Shown here in pieces: positions 38,160-50,012 of a stretch of 64,000 bases of DNA. The notes under the pieces are model-generated. The model was not told the DNA's origin and searched no databases. It was given only the letters and a program-made list of their open reading frames with translations. Within the stretch, counting starts at the first letter, position 1. Each line of letters opens with the position of its first letter. The position numbers and the translations under genes were made by a program. Source of the DNA: Saxidomus purpurata (Eukaryota > Mollusca > Bivalvia > Venerida > Veneridae); the NCBI GenBank assembly GCA_022818135.1, contig JAFMSR010000015.1, forward strand, positions 21,939,706-22,003,705, written 5' to 3'.

Positions 38160-39836
38160 TGCTGATCGCACAACCTAATATATAACCACTAAGCGACTAG
38201 TTTATTGTACCGTTTCAGGTGATCGCACTGCCCGTTAAACTTCTAAGCGGCTAGTTACTTGTATCGGCTAAGGTGATCGCACTACATATTTACCTCTAAG
38301 CAGCTAGTTTATTGTATCGTTTCATGGAATCGCACAACCCATTTAACCTCTAGGCGGCTAGTTTATTGTATCGTTTCAGGTGATCGCACTGCCCATTTAA
38401 CCTCTAAGCGGCTAGTTTATTGTATCGTTTCAGGTGATCGCACTACCCATTTAACCTCTAAGCGGTTAGTTTATTGTATCGTTTCAGGTGATCGCACTGC
38501 CCATTTAACCTCTAAGCGGCTAGTTTATTGTATCGTTTCAGGTGATCGCAGTGCCCATTCAACCTCTTAGCTGCTAGTTTATTGTATCGTTTCAGATGAT
38601 CGCACTACCCATTTAACCTCTAAGCGGCGAGTTTATTGCAACGGCTCAGGTAATCGCACTACCTATTTAACCTCTAAGCGGCTAGTTTATTGTATCGGTT
38701 CAGGTGATCGCACTACCCATTAAACCTCTTAGCTGCTAGTTTATTGTATCGTTTCATGTGATCGCACTATCCATTTAACCTCTAAGCGGCTAGTTTGTTG
38801 TATCGTTTCAGGTGATCGCAGTGCCTATTTAACCTCTTAGCGACTGGGTTATTGTATAGGTTCAGGTGATCGCACTACCCATTTAACCTCTAAGCGGCTA
38901 GTTTGTTGTATCGGTTCAGGTGATCGCACTACCCATTAAACCTCTAAGCGGCTAGTTTATTGTATCGGCTAAGGTGATCGCACTACCCATTAAACCTCTA
39001 AGCGGCTAGTTTATTGTATCGGCTAAGGTGATCGCACTACCAATTAAACCTCTAAGCGGCTAGTTTATTGTATCGGTTCAGGTGATCGCACTACCCATTA
39101 AACCTCTAAGCGGCTAGTTTATTGTATCGGCTAAGGTGATCGCACTACCCATTAAACCTCTAAGCGGCTGGGTTATTGTATCGTTTCAGGTGATCGCAGT
39201 ACCCATTTAACTTCTAAGCGGCTGGGTTATTGTATCGTTCCAGGGGATCGCACTACCCATTTAACCTCTAAGCGGTTAGTTTATTGTATCGTTTCAGGTG
39301 ATCGCACTACCCATTTAACCTTTAAGCGGTTAGTTTATTGTATCATTTCAGGTGATCGCAGTGCCTATTTAACCTCTAAGCGGCTAGGTTATTGTATAGT
39401 TTCAGGTGATCGCAGTGCCTATTTAACCTCTAAGTGGCTAGGTTATTGTATAGGTTCAGGCGATCGCAGTGCCTATTTAATATCTAAGCGGCTAGGTTAT
39501 TGTATCGTTTCAGGTGATCGCAGTGCCTATTTAACCTCTAAGCGGCTAGGTTATTGTATAGTTTCAGGTGATCGCAGTGCCTATTTAACCTCTAAGCGGC
39601 TAGGTTATTGTATAGGTTCAGGCGATCGCAGTGCCTATTTAATATCTAAGCGGCGAGGTTATTGTATCGTTTCAGGTGATCGCAGTGCCTATTTAACCTC
39701 TAAGCGGCTAGTTTATTGTTTAGTTTCAGGTGATCGCAGTGCCTATTTAACATCGAAGCGACTACTTTATTATATAGGTTCAGGTGATCGCAGTGGCTAT
39801 TTAACCTGTAGCGGCTAGTTTATTGTATCGGTTTAG
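38160..39836. repeat. Intronic minisatellite, 54-bp unit, about 31 copies
   Basis: The unit reads 'aacctctaagcggctagttt', 'attgtatcgtttcaggtgat', 'cgcactacccattt'. Variants (ctgggttattg, cggctaaggtgatcgc, cagtgcctattt) cluster regionally, showing recent local amplification. It lies within the intron between exons 6 and 7 of the EGF gene (37186-40908). One plus-strand frame (TSKRLVYCIVSGDRTTHL) is open in many units, but those with 'cattaaacc' carry a TAA. There is no ATG in that frame, so it is not a gene. Confidence 0.9.
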
Positions 39837-40908
39837 GTAGAGAAATTCCTGAAACGTATTTAGACAAAAGAACGTCAATCAATAAATGGGTTAATTCATT
39901 TTTGATCTACTTTACTTAATGACATCATAGCTTCAGTACCGACTGCATGGCTACACCAATTGTACTGACTATACTTCTGTTGCAACGTTTGACATGCCAT
40001 AGGCGGTTATTTTTTGCCTATCTTGATCATTGAAATGTATTTCCTATCTGCACTGCACGCGATTCAGGGAAACAGAAATATTGTGAATATATGCAATTTA
40101 ATTGAAGTAACATTACGCTAATTTAAAATTAAGAATTTTTACTTCTTCATTTTTAGACACCCGAAGGGACGTTTTAAGTTATGGCAATGATCTCGATGGC
40201 CGCCTCCCCGAGTTTTGTATTAACTTTTTTTGCCCGGTATGTGAAGGGACAGCAAGGGTCCACACTACCTAGCAGCATATCCTTCGTGTGTATATAACTG
40301 CTGACCTACTGACAACTCATGTTATTTCTATTTTTTTTTGTAAACATGAATTTTACAATGGCACAATTAAATTTCTTACTTTGTTGAAACAACTTTGTCA
40401 TTAGGGTAATTTTTATCATAGTGATAAATATATATAGATATAATTATCTTACTCAATGTAGTACCACTGTAACTTTTCTTGAAAATCTATTACTGAAAAA
40501 AACAACCTGATGTCCCTTATTACATATTTAATTCTTTTGCCATGAAAAAGTGTTCAAAATAACTTACATAAAGTGACAACGCGTGGTACAGACTGATAAC
40601 CAGCAAAAAATCCATATTTAGTGTATTCAATGATTTTAGAAGAATAGCAAATTTCATAATAAATAATGATATTGTATCTTAAAGAATTTCTATAACTTCT
40701 TTGATCTGGTATTGTTACCTGATACAGGTATCACTTAATCAGTTATAATTCTAAAGATTCAATAATATTCTGTATTGCCATATCATAACAAATCAGTTTG
40801 AAAATACATATGCAGCTATAATAAAACAGTTTTTATACCTCATAGATTCAGGAAATTCATTTCGGAGAATATTTAAATTGACCGTAAGAAGAAATAAAAA
40901 AGACTTAC
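39837..40908. other. Rest of intron between exons 6 and 7 of copy A
   Basis: No exon found. A dispersed motif 'acacccgaagggacg' lies near 40157. Confidence 0.45.
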
Positions 40909-41183
40909 CGGTGGATGATAATTGTAAATCGTTTTTGTTTTGCGAAGGTATGCAAATCCCGCCACGTACTGCGGATCACTGCCCCAGTCCCAAGTCAATG
41001 CATCACAAGCCCCTGTTGTCTCGTTAGCTCTCACGGCCAGGTACTGATTATCAAATGCCGCCACAGCACATGCTTGTAGATTTGAATATGTTTGTTGACC
41101 AGCAACCAGCGTGTAATTTACAAATCTCGTGATCGATTCATTCGCGAGAGGACCTATCCAAATGTTCTTGGTAACTAAACTCT
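40909..41183 (-). CDS. EGF membrane protein copy A, exon 6
   Basis: The acceptor lies after a T-rich run ('gttttttttgaaAG'), and the donor is 'CCG|GTAAGT'. Phase 1 in fits the EGF exons; phase 0 out fits exon 7. The 91 codons read ESLVTKNIWIGPLANES, YTLVAGQQTYSNLQACAV, ANETTGACDALTWDWG and AGFAYLRKTK. Two cysteines could pair. There are three N-glycosylation sites (NES, NYT, NET), as expected for an extracellular domain. It is the first exon of the unrecognised C-terminal region. Confidence 0.7.
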
Positions 41184-41303
41184 CTTTCAAAAAAAACACA
41201 AATTAATCATTTCCCTGTTATGTAACATTTACATTTTAACTTAGTATACTTCGACAGTATTCAAATACATCAAGAAAGTAATTTAGTATAAATATATTCG
41301 TAC

Positions 41304-41414
41304 CTTGATCGCAGTTAGTACCGTTAAATCCAGCCAAACATTCACATTCGTACGCCCCGAGATGATCTGTACAAATTCCATGTTTGCAAGGTTCATGACT
41401 GCATTCATCTATAT
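41304..41414 (-). CDS. EGF membrane protein copy A, exon 5 (EGF4, calcium-binding type)
   Basis: This is a single EGF module in a 111-base, phase 1-1 exon (acceptor 'ttgtttcAG', donor 'CAAG|GTACGA'). It has six cysteines, beginning DIDECSHEPCKHGICTD and ending FNGTNCDQG. The D-I-D-E start and C-x-D-x4-Y-x-C pattern match the calcium-binding EGF consensus. One N-glycosylation site (NGT) is present. It lies 2.6 kb after EGF3 and 120 bases before exon 6. Confidence 0.9.
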
Positions 41415-44008
41415 CTGAAACAAAAATCCGCATTGGTAGACTAAAATACAGCTATTACAATACAATATTAAAATGTATACAGATGGTATATATGATTTCG
41501 CTCTATGTCAATAAGAAAAACAAGATTTCTATTTCCAAAAGTGCCACAGGTTCTAAAGAAAAAAACAGTAACAACTGACAGGCCAATGACTAAGAAAATA
41601 AATAAGGTAGCTTAGACAAATGAATGACCTATTAAACCCAACAGCTTATTTCAAATGGGTCTTACATGTGACGTGTTTGTATCACACATGAAAAAATAAG
41701 TAATTGGTATAAGAAAATGCAATATCTGCCAGTATTGCCCACCATTTGAACATTGTTAAACTCCTAGATAAAAATGCTTCCTTTTTAAATGCTAGATCAA
41801 AAATATGTTTTGTCAGTATTAGTATCATGGCCAGTTCAAAGCTTACTTGTTTGATTTTATTCCTAATAAATACATGGAACACTTTATATCCAGTGTTTCT
41901 GATAGCCTGAATTTTATTTGGATGTATTTTGTATGTGTTCTTGACTACGAAGTCTTAGTTATTCATCCTTTTCAGGTTTCAATCCATGGATGAGGACTTT
42001 ATGATAATGCGATAACTGGAAATAAAACTGTGCAAGATAATAGTGGTAAAGATGAAGTCTCTCTTTGAAAAGAGATTGCAGTGACATCTTTAAGGGAAAG
42101 GTGATCATATGAGAATAACGCTACCATTCAGTCAACAATTATGATAAAAGTTGATTTTGAATGAATGGCTTTACAGATCACACGAGAACTGCATGCACAT
42201 ACGGTTGGACTTTTCTTAGTGTCTGACATAAACCATTATCACCTTACCATCCTCATGTCCGAACCAATCGTTTTTTTTCTAACATTAATATTTATTGTTT
42301 TTTCTGCATCTGAGTTTGATGGGTTTTTGCCAAGAATTCCAAATTATCTCAGCACAAATATAAATCACATTAGGATGATGTGTATACTTCAAACTGAGTT
42401 TACTGTCCTACTTTTAGATTTCTTAAAGTCCCATTAGCACTTTAGATAACCCTTTATAGAATGATGATTTAAAAGATGAAACTATGATAGAACTGTGTAT
42501 TATTTAGTATAAATCATTAATGACCACATTAATAATTTTTCTTTCACATTATTTTGCGTCTTCATGAAGAAGGGTTGTCATACAGCATTTCTTCCAGTAT
42601 CATTTAAACACTGCTGCGCTGTATTTATAGCAGGTATATTTGATTTAAAAGCAATGCAAGGAATGGATCTACAAATGTATATTTTATTTGTAACAATAAA
42701 AATATAAAAACAACAAATATTATATTCTGAAATATTTACATTTATTGGTTTTGCAAAAATGTTACATGGAAGCAAGTGTTATGAAAGAATGGCAAGTTGA
42801 GCCACCTACGCAGACAAGTGGCAATATGTTTGGGACACCAGACTCTTTGTTTGGCAAATTGTTAGGATGTGAAAATGGCCTTCTCGTCAGGTCTTGTACC
42901 GCTTGACTTTCTAGGCGGTGAAACTATCGACATCCTAAAGCTTGATCAAGATACTCATAAGCAACAGATCGTACACGATTTCATGTATGTATTAACTGAC
43001 GTGTACTTTAAATACAAACATACTTGGTCTTTACAGGTAGAACGATGTGAAGATAACTTGATTCTTTAATATGTGTACACAAAAGAATGGCATTGTTGCA
43101 GTTGCTCATAACTATAGAAAATTAATGTGATTGTGTTCATAGTCAACGGAAAATGGGTAATAACCATATTGAGAGCCATTAATAAATTTTGTGATGTGTA
43201 AACAAGTGTCTTACACACTAATATATATAGACGTGTCATCCTTGTTTAAATAGTATTAAAAGTAGCGCGGTGGTCGAGTGGTTAATTATCAGGTCTACCA
43301 ATCCGGAGGTCCGTGTTCGAATTTCAGAAACGCTTTTCAGTGTTTCCCACCCATCTGTGTATAGCAGTTTCACATGAGGAGGAATCCCAGGGTCGGCATG
43401 AACAATCATTTATAGCGAGAGTGTTTGTGATGAAACTCTAGTATTCTTGAGCGTAGAAGTATCTCATTTAGCGCTTAATGAAGCAAAGCTTGTACTATAA
43501 TGTCACTAATTTGCAAAAAGGATGGACAATTTCTGTATTATGAGTCCCTTCAGCGCTTTGATTAAGCATACCGTCAACACCAACAAGACTGGCGTGTTTT
43601 AGTAAAAGGCAGTTATAAGTCTATATGAAGGTCAAAACGTCTGTAATAGAGAAATTTAAGCAACATATATACACCGTCGATCGCTTTCTCTCCCTCTTAC
43701 GGATTTCTATATTGTTTAATTCTCTATATTTATCATCTTCAAACTTTAAATCTAACTTTGGACATGAGGCAAACAACATATTAGTAAATGTTACGGCACT
43801 TACGTGGTAAAGCACTAACATCAACAGCCTATTAGATTAAAGCAACTAAAACTGTGTCTGGCTCGAGGGTTCAAGTGTCAATGGTTGTCAAGTACATAAT
43901 GTTCACATTACATTTGTCTTTTTTTGATCTTGCAACAACACCTTGTTCGATGAATGACGACAAAATCATTAAAAAAAATCTAGATAAAAGCGGGTGAGAT
44001 AACTTTAC
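41415..44008. other. Intron between EGF3 and EGF4 of copy A
   Basis: From about 42690 it is homologous to copy B beyond 62860. It holds the shared SINE (43262-43400) and an antisense open frame at 42869-43069, also present in B at 63644-63850, which I do not consider coding. Confidence 0.5.
43262..43400 (+). mobile_element. tRNA-derived SINE in copy A
   Basis: A box 'gcgcggtggtcgagtggtta', B-box remnant 'ccgtgttcgaatttc', then 'agaaacgcttttcagtgttt'. It is antisense to the gene and shares its position with SINEs in copies B and C, so it predates the duplications. Confidence 0.7.
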
Positions 44009-44119
44009 CCTCTTGGCATCTGTTTCCTGTGTAACCGTTAAAGCAGCTACAGTTATATCCATTGGCCCGGTCAATACAAACGCCATGTATGCAAGTATTC
44101 GAGATGCATTCATCAATAT
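44009..44119 (-). CDS. EGF membrane protein copy A, exon 4 (EGF3, calcium-binding type)
   Basis: A 111-base, phase 1-1 exon (acceptor 'ttctgcAG', donor 'AGAGG|GTAAAG'). It begins [17 protein letters not shown] and ends [12 protein letters not shown] with six cysteines and the C-x-D-x4-Y-x-C signature. By eye all 111 bases are identical to copy B exon 62749-62859, although the introns differ. Confidence 0.9.
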
Positions 44120-44538
44120 CTGCAGAATTAATACACAACTCAAAACAAATGATAAGGTATCTATTTTCACAGACAAATAAATGACGATAATTAATAGCAC
44201 GAAGGCAATCTATCTACTTATAAATATACAAGGTACACAATCACAAAGAAGTTTGTATAAAACTGCTAAAATACTAAAAAACATAATATAAAAATGTTAA
44301 AGGTACATCTTACATTAAACAAAGAAATAGAGACATAAAATTTGCTTAAATGCGTTCAGTTTTCAAACATAGTAAGTATTTCTTTTATTACTACAGCATC
44401 TTTCAAATGATATCAACCTTAAGATCTTGGGCAAACATAGATTGTACATATGTAAAGAGGATGACCAGAATATACAAGGTCTTGGAAAATGAAAAACATT
44501 TTATGTTGAAGGTTATCTTGAACATGAGCTAGGCCTAC

Positions 44539-44649
44539 CCTTTTCACAAAGTGTGCCATTAAATCCACTGAAGCAATCACACGTATATTTTCCGAGACCA
44601 TCTACACATTTCCCATGCATGCATGGTTGCGAACTGCATTCATTAATTT
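44539..44649 (-). CDS. EGF membrane protein copy A, exon 3 (EGF2, calcium-binding type)
   Basis: A 111-base, phase 1-1 exon (acceptor 'tttctttcAG', donor 'AAAGG|GTAGGC'). It begins [18 protein letters not shown] and ends FNGTLCEKG. Six cysteines and C-V-D-x4-Y-x-C are present. It differs from copy B at four bases, only one of which changes an amino acid (K/T). Confidence 0.9.
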
Positions 44650-44888
44650 CTGAAAGAAATGAAAAAAGTTCATTTCAAACTTCAGAAACATGTTCTAGTA
44701 TGTACAGATTTATATGAATTATGTATGCATGTATTTTCTAATTTACATCAAATGTACGATTTATTACAAACTGTTCATATAAAACCTTATTTATGTAAAA
44801 GTTTTTATATCGTCACCATGATCAATATGCATAATATTTAAATGATAATAATTTTCTTTTGGTAGTTCATCAAATGATAGGAACATAC

Positions 44889-44999
44889 CATTCTGACATT
44901 TTGTTCCAGTGTAGCCATGGAAACAACTACATTCAAATTTGTCATCGGTAACCTTGCAAGATCCGTGTGTACATGTATTTGAATGGCATTCAGTGGTAT
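44889..44999 (-). CDS. EGF membrane protein copy A, exon 2 (EGF1)
   Basis: A 111-base, phase 1-1 exon (acceptor 'gatgttacAG', donor 'AATG|GTATGT'). It reads DTTECHSNTCTHGSCKV, ending YTGTKCQNG with six cysteines. It lacks the calcium-ligand D/N after the third cysteine (C-K-V), so it is probably an ordinary EGF module. It can splice directly to the N-terminal exon (phase 1). Confidence 0.9.
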
Positions 45000-46029
45000 C
45001 TGTAACATCTAATATATTTTTAAAATCACGGTCAGTCAGTGCAGATCACGATCAACCTTTAAAACTGATCCTGTTCTGCACTATTCACATAGTTTCACTT
45101 CTAATTTTACTGATAGTGTGCACTATTTTACCAATTGATAGTACAGTTCAAATTGAAATATGGACAAATCCACTATAGAAATGTAACAAAAGAGTTTAAC
45201 TAATAAAAATTGGGCTCTTGTCAATACAAGTCCAATAAACCAGTCGAAAACGCCCGACACAAACGGAACTTTACCACATGACTTTGAGACAAACAGAAAT
45301 TCGCTACAAAAAAGGATTCAATATATCGAAAGTCCTTTGCATTTCAACGTTTCTGTTTAAAGTTATATCAACTTTCAAATTCACCATCATAAGTCAAGGA
45401 AGCCAGTTATCACTGATTTTTACCTAAACCTGACCAATGTCACAGTTATAGCCAACATATGAATATGTATATATGAGTATAGAGAAATATGCGCTGTTTT
45501 TGACTATCTTAATCAAAAAGTAAAACCTCACATGTTCTGTCACGTTTACCATCATCTGTATCTGTCAATAAGAGAAATAACTCGGTATAAAGTATTTCAT
45601 AATGGATTTTGAAAGCATCTGCCAAGTTTTAAACTTCAATCTTGCCCACATTTCAAAGGGTCACAAAAATGTCGATTGTGAATGACAGGGCACATCGCGT
45701 CTTACCAAACCTCTTCTGGTAAATTATAGCGATCAATATCACATTCCGGACAGATAAGAAATTAATACATTTATTCAGAAATAGCTGTCTGTACCCTGCC
45801 CAGGTCTAGCCACTTTCAGATGACAGAAAATGCATCAACACAAGGGCGGATAACTTTGGTAAACCGTCATTCTATATTTACCATTATCTAAACTTATACA
45901 CTTGTCAAGATATTGGACACCATTTGAGATACAGTTACATAATTTACATTTTTATTTATTTCATATCAGTCTGTTTTATGCATCAGACCAAAGCCTGCGT
46001 AAACACCAAACGTCAATTTGAAACCAAAT

Positions 46030-47170
46030 CATTATGACAGTTTTTAAATCACTTGAGCACGAATCTAAGTCACCAGGGGTAAAAAACTAGGTTGCCTGGT
46101 GAAATCAAAGAACTACCTTGTCAACACTCTAGAGGCCAAATTGATAAACCAATCATCTTAAAAATAGGCAAGAATTGTTATCTTAATGGTAATCAGTTCA
46201 AGTTTGAATCTAAGTTATCTTGGACCAAAAACTAGGCAACATGGTCAAACTATAGAAAATACTTATTATTTGTTACCAATCACATCATGAAAAATTGTCT
46301 GAATGTTTATCTCAAGCATTTCTAGGTAGAGATCTAATCTTGGTTACCTAGTTTTGTAAACTAGGTCAGATAGTCAAGTTAAAGAAAAACATCATTAACA
46401 CTCTGGGGCCATCTTAAATACCCAATTTCAAAGAATTTTGTCAGTGTTTATCTTGATAATGTCTAGGTTCTGATTGTATCTGGGTCATGTGGGATCAGAA
46501 AGTGATTCAAATGGTCAAATCAAAGGAAAACCTTGTTTACACGGTAAAGGTCACATTAACCATCAAATCATCATTAAATTCGGTCAGAATGTTTATCTCA
46601 ATGATTCTATGTACAATTCAATTTTTGGTCAAAATGTTTGTGTCATTAACTTCTGGGCCAAGCTTGAATCCGGATCAAATGAAGTGAAAAACTAGGTCAG
46701 ATGTCAAATCAAAGGAGAACCTTTCTAGCCCTCTAGAGGCCATGTTTAGTATCTAATATTCATGACAAGTCAGAACGTTTGTCTCAATGATTTCTATGTC
46801 AAAACTGAAACTAGGTCGCTCTGGGTAAAAACTAAACTCAAATTAAAACCTTGTAAACACTCGTGAGGCCACATTGAATACCCAGTTGTTATAAACTTTG
46901 GTCCGAGTGTTTGTCTTGATGATTTGTAGGTCATGAGTGAATGTAGGTTACCTAGGAATAAAAAACTAGGTCACCAAATCGAATCCCAGAAAACCTGTCT
47001 ATGCTCTTGTAGTCACATTTTACAGTCAATCATCATGTAAACGTGTCGCAATGTTTGGCTTGCTAAGGTCAAACAGAATGATTATGTTTATGTTTAAGAT
47101 ATATATAGTTTAAGGTTGAATTTCGGCTACATTGGGTCATAAGTAGGCCATGTACTCGGTGGAGCTAAAA
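46030..47170. repeat. Degenerate ~137-bp tandem repeat array in copy A
   Basis: About eight units, each with 'aaactaggtca', 'gtcaaatcaaag.aa.acct', 'cact.t.gaggcca' and 'catgacaa..t.agaatgtttat'. The starts of 'aaaaactagg' fall near 46081, 46218, 46350, 46686 and 46963. The inverse array is in copy B. Lone units flank the 25747-31261 element. Confidence 0.65.
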
Positions 47171-47748
47171 AGAGCCATCTTGGTCCTCTTGTTTAAAGTT
47201 CAAGTAGCACTTAGGATGTTTTTATAACCAACAAAGATATCTTACAAACGCAATCGGCCGTAATTCAATTGAAAAAAATCCTAACGTTGCTTATTCAATC
47301 GAAAGTACATGTATAGATATAGCACACTATTTATTTTTCAATAGGTTTACAAAAAATGGCCATAATAGCCCTAAATCGATCACCTAGCAACAATTAGATA
47401 CTATACAAGGCCTACATCAGTGTCGTAGAAAACAGGTACAGAAAAGTAAAGGTACGGCACACTGTAGCTCCAGAAACTAACAAGAAAGCAGGTCAGTAGT
47501 CACCACGGGGTGCCAAGGGGAATAATTTGAACAATCTTTATACATTACCACAAGGCATTGCCACACGCCAAGTATCTGAGCTCTGAAACAAGAAGATTAT
47601 TACAGAGTTTCCTTTACAAATTGTTTTGTATCTAAATGTAAAGTCAAGTGAGTCCCTGGGCGAGGTCTATATTTAACGAGGCTCATGATTTATACAATCA
47701 TAGTCGAGGTTCTACAAGGACCATAAGGTAATGTTATCTACCAAGTAT

Positions 47749-47901
47749 CTAAGTTATATGCCCAAATGTTTGGGACAAAAATACAACAATCCATATTACT
47801 TGTTTTCTCGCTCCAGCGCAAGCATCAATAAATGTTAGATACCCAGAGTTCCACTTCTGTAGAAAATCAACGTAGTTTACCTTTAATGCATCAGTGTGCA
47901 T
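47749..47901 (-). other. Short open frame conserved between copies A and B
   Basis: Fifty codons beginning MHTDALKVNYVDFLQKWNSG and ending FGHIT. The copy B version (58901-59062) is also open to the same stop despite substitutions and an in-frame 9-bp indel. It lies in intron 1, in the sense orientation, but no splice arrangement in phase with exons 1 and 2 was found. It may be chance or an alternative exon. Confidence 0.25.
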
Positions 47902-47949
47902 TATATAAACGAAATAAGCGTATATTATACAATTATAGACGTATTTTAA

Positions 47950-48052
47950 GGTCAATACATAGTTTTGCGGACCTGTTAAAAGTGATCTTGGCCGAGGACA
48001 AAGTCCTAGGTCAATTTCAATTTTAACAGGTCCGCAAAACTATGTATTGACC
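47950..48052. repeat. Perfect 32-bp inverted repeat (103-bp hairpin)
   Basis: Bases 47950-47981 and 48021-48052 are exact inverse copies ('ggtcaatacatagttttgcg' then 'gacctgttaaaa'). The 39-base loop holds a further imperfect stem ('gaggac' with 'gtcct'). Copy B lacks it: A carries ~330 extra bases here, between about 47930 and 48260, so this is an insertion after the duplication. Confidence 0.85.
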
Positions 48053-48505
48053 GAAACATTAGTCTAAAATTATTATATCATTTACCTCATAAAGAGTAGT
48101 GAAAATCATACGAAAATATAACAGAAATGACGTCTTAAAATCCGTGCAGGTCTACACATCATTTCCAGGTCTACACATACTTTTGCAGACCCGGCACGTG
48201 AGCGCTATCGGCCAATCAGGATTAAGTATTGATGACAGGTATACGATATTGTTTGTTGTACTCTTGGTCATTCCCAACAGTCACTGACCTGTGAAATACC
48301 CTTGAATGCTGATCACTAGTTTTCAATTTCGTTGAAATTTTGCAGGATATTTTAGATATTTTTCTCTAACCATTTTTAATAGCATGCATGTAATTTTTCT
48401 ACATGCTTTTAAATTTCTTTACTTGATACCAAATCACTTTGTACATTCCATTAAGCTCATTGTAAGAAATAAAGATTATCATATAATAGATAGTTTTCTA
48501 AATAC

Positions 48506-48743
48506 CTTTCTTTTTATGAGAAACCACCATATATATCAGAATGATAAACGCTATGGCTAAGAATATCATCACGACTGTGAGTATAGCTAGACGTTGCTTC
48601 TTCGTTAAACGGTTTGGCCAAGGAACACTGCGACTGCGTTCATTGCTGTCATTTTCTTCCACAAATTGCGATCGATCACTATTCCCTCTCTGTAACGCGT
48701 CATGCTTTGTTAAATCATAGCTCTCTGTGGCCTTACAATCCAT
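48506..48743 (-). CDS. EGF membrane protein copy A, exon 1 (N-terminus and TM helix)
   Basis: ATG at 48743 opens 79 codons plus 1 base, up to the donor 'AAAG|GTATTT'. Residues 1-51 are hydrophilic and charged with no signal peptide (MDCKATESYDLTKHDALQRG at the start). Residues 52-74 form one hydrophobic helix (LAILTVVMIFLAIAFIILIY, then MVV), followed by SHKKK. With EGF domains after it, the simplest reading is a type II membrane protein with a cytosolic N-terminus. The whole predicted protein is about 480 residues over nine exons. Copy B has the same exon at the same length, with scattered substitutions. Confidence 0.8.
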
Positions 48744-49445
48744 TATCACAACAAATTTTAATGTTCCATGTCACTGCGTCCGAAACTTATGTCTTAAACA
48801 TTAAAATATTCAAAAGATCATCTTAAATGACAATCATGTGACGTATTAAAGTTCAACGAGTAACATAAGTAACCTACTTCTATTGAAATCAAGTGCAGCA
48901 ACATCATTTGAATCTTAGTACTTAAGAATATTGTTAAGAGTGCCTCTCTATTGTTTTTTACATTCTCAAGTGTTACGAGAACATGTAAGTAAATGCATCG
49001 CTTCAATATAGTAATATAAGTTGCGCGTACCGCAAATAATTATATCTTAGTGAAGTTCATCCGTCAGTAAACAGTATTAATTTAACATTAGAAGAAAGTG
49101 TACATTTTCATGTTAAATATATATCTTGATATTATTCTCAGCGAAGTGGATAATTTTATGTCCTTTTCTTCAGAGCAAGTAGATAACAATGTATATTTCA
49201 AAGGCAAATAAGACTTTTTGGGAATTATCGAGGTAATGCAAGTAACTTAATAATCTTTATTATTTTACTACATCTTAACATCTTCAAAGTTAATGCACTT
49301 TATATTTCGGCAAAACGTGATAACTCTTTCTTACACCAAACAATTGACTTGGTCTGCCTCTTAAGACAAACTTCTCCATAAATTCCCCACGTCCTGTTTC
49401 AATTATTGTGAATGTGCTTGACTTATAATCGTTCCACTTAGAATC

Positions 49446-50012
49446 TATCAAGGTCTCATTTCTAAAATGTTTGTTGCTTTCCGAGGCAGAATTTTAAAAA
49501 GCTGCGTTGACTCCACTACTTAATGTTTTTAAATACAACTGTAGTTTGAAATATAATTATGAATTTAAGGATTGTTTTTAAACGTGTAGCAAATATTTAG
49601 TCCGAAGACATGCACAATTACACACATAGCACATGGTACTTACATGTACATTATTTATTATTTGTTACCCACGAAATTGACTGTTTTTTATAGATGTTAT
49701 GATAAATACATGATAAAACAAACACATGATTAGATTACCTGCGGAAAAACGTACCTAGAATTCGGCCAGTTTATGTAATCAAAACATGTGTTTGTTTGAT
49801 CAAATACAAACAATGCTTACAACTCATGTATTTAAGTTTTAAACCTCTTTTGTATTTTTAATTCTGTTATTCACCGTTTTTATTGCATTTGAGAAAGTCT
49901 CCGGGTGTCAGTGCAATTACGAAGTAAGTTAATGTTTACGTTTCCGTTTAAGTTAGAAAGGTCTATTACCCGCAAGCTGCTGGACTGGTGAACGTTAGGA
50001 AAATGCGTGAAA
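49446..50012. other. Spacer, includes the dispersed repeat at 49785-49965
   Basis: The second copy of the 8650-8830 repeat lies here, directly left of the integrase relic. Nothing else seen. Confidence 0.45.

Larger units (their letters stand above)
45000..48505. other. Intron 1 of copy A
   Basis: About 3.5 kb homologous to the corresponding intron of copy B. It holds the ~137-bp repeat array (46030-47170), a conserved short frame (47749-47901) and the perfect palindrome (47950-48052). A conserved acceptor-like 'cttgtttcAG' near 47590 (59225 in B) precedes a 34-base open stretch and a GTAATG, but the phases do not fit either neighbour. Confidence 0.5.
42690..49445 (-). repeat. Inverted duplication, arm A
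   Basis: Reverse-complement homology to 57240-64000 covers exons 1-4, introns, SINE and repeat array. The homology starts at 'gtcaagcac' (about 49420 in A, 57270 in B) and runs to the window's right edge in B. Identity looks about 90% or more in alignable parts, with several indels of 300-450 bp. Confidence 0.85.

Noticed and set aside
38160..39836. Long plus-strand open frame through the 54-bp array
   Set aside because: Units with 'cattaaacc' carry an in-frame TAA, a 1-base deletion shifts the frame near 39818, and no ATG is available.
42869..43069. Antisense 66-codon frame conserved in copies A and B (B: 63644-63850)
   Set aside because: Of about 13 base differences between the copies, nearly all change the amino acid and there is a two-codon indel. 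That is the pattern of neutral drift in a recent duplicate, not of a constrained protein.
47575..47615. Extra exon between exon 1 and EGF1, conserved in both copies
   Set aside because: Splice-like signals bracket 34 bases, but entry in phase 1 gives exit in phase 2, which does not fit EGF1.
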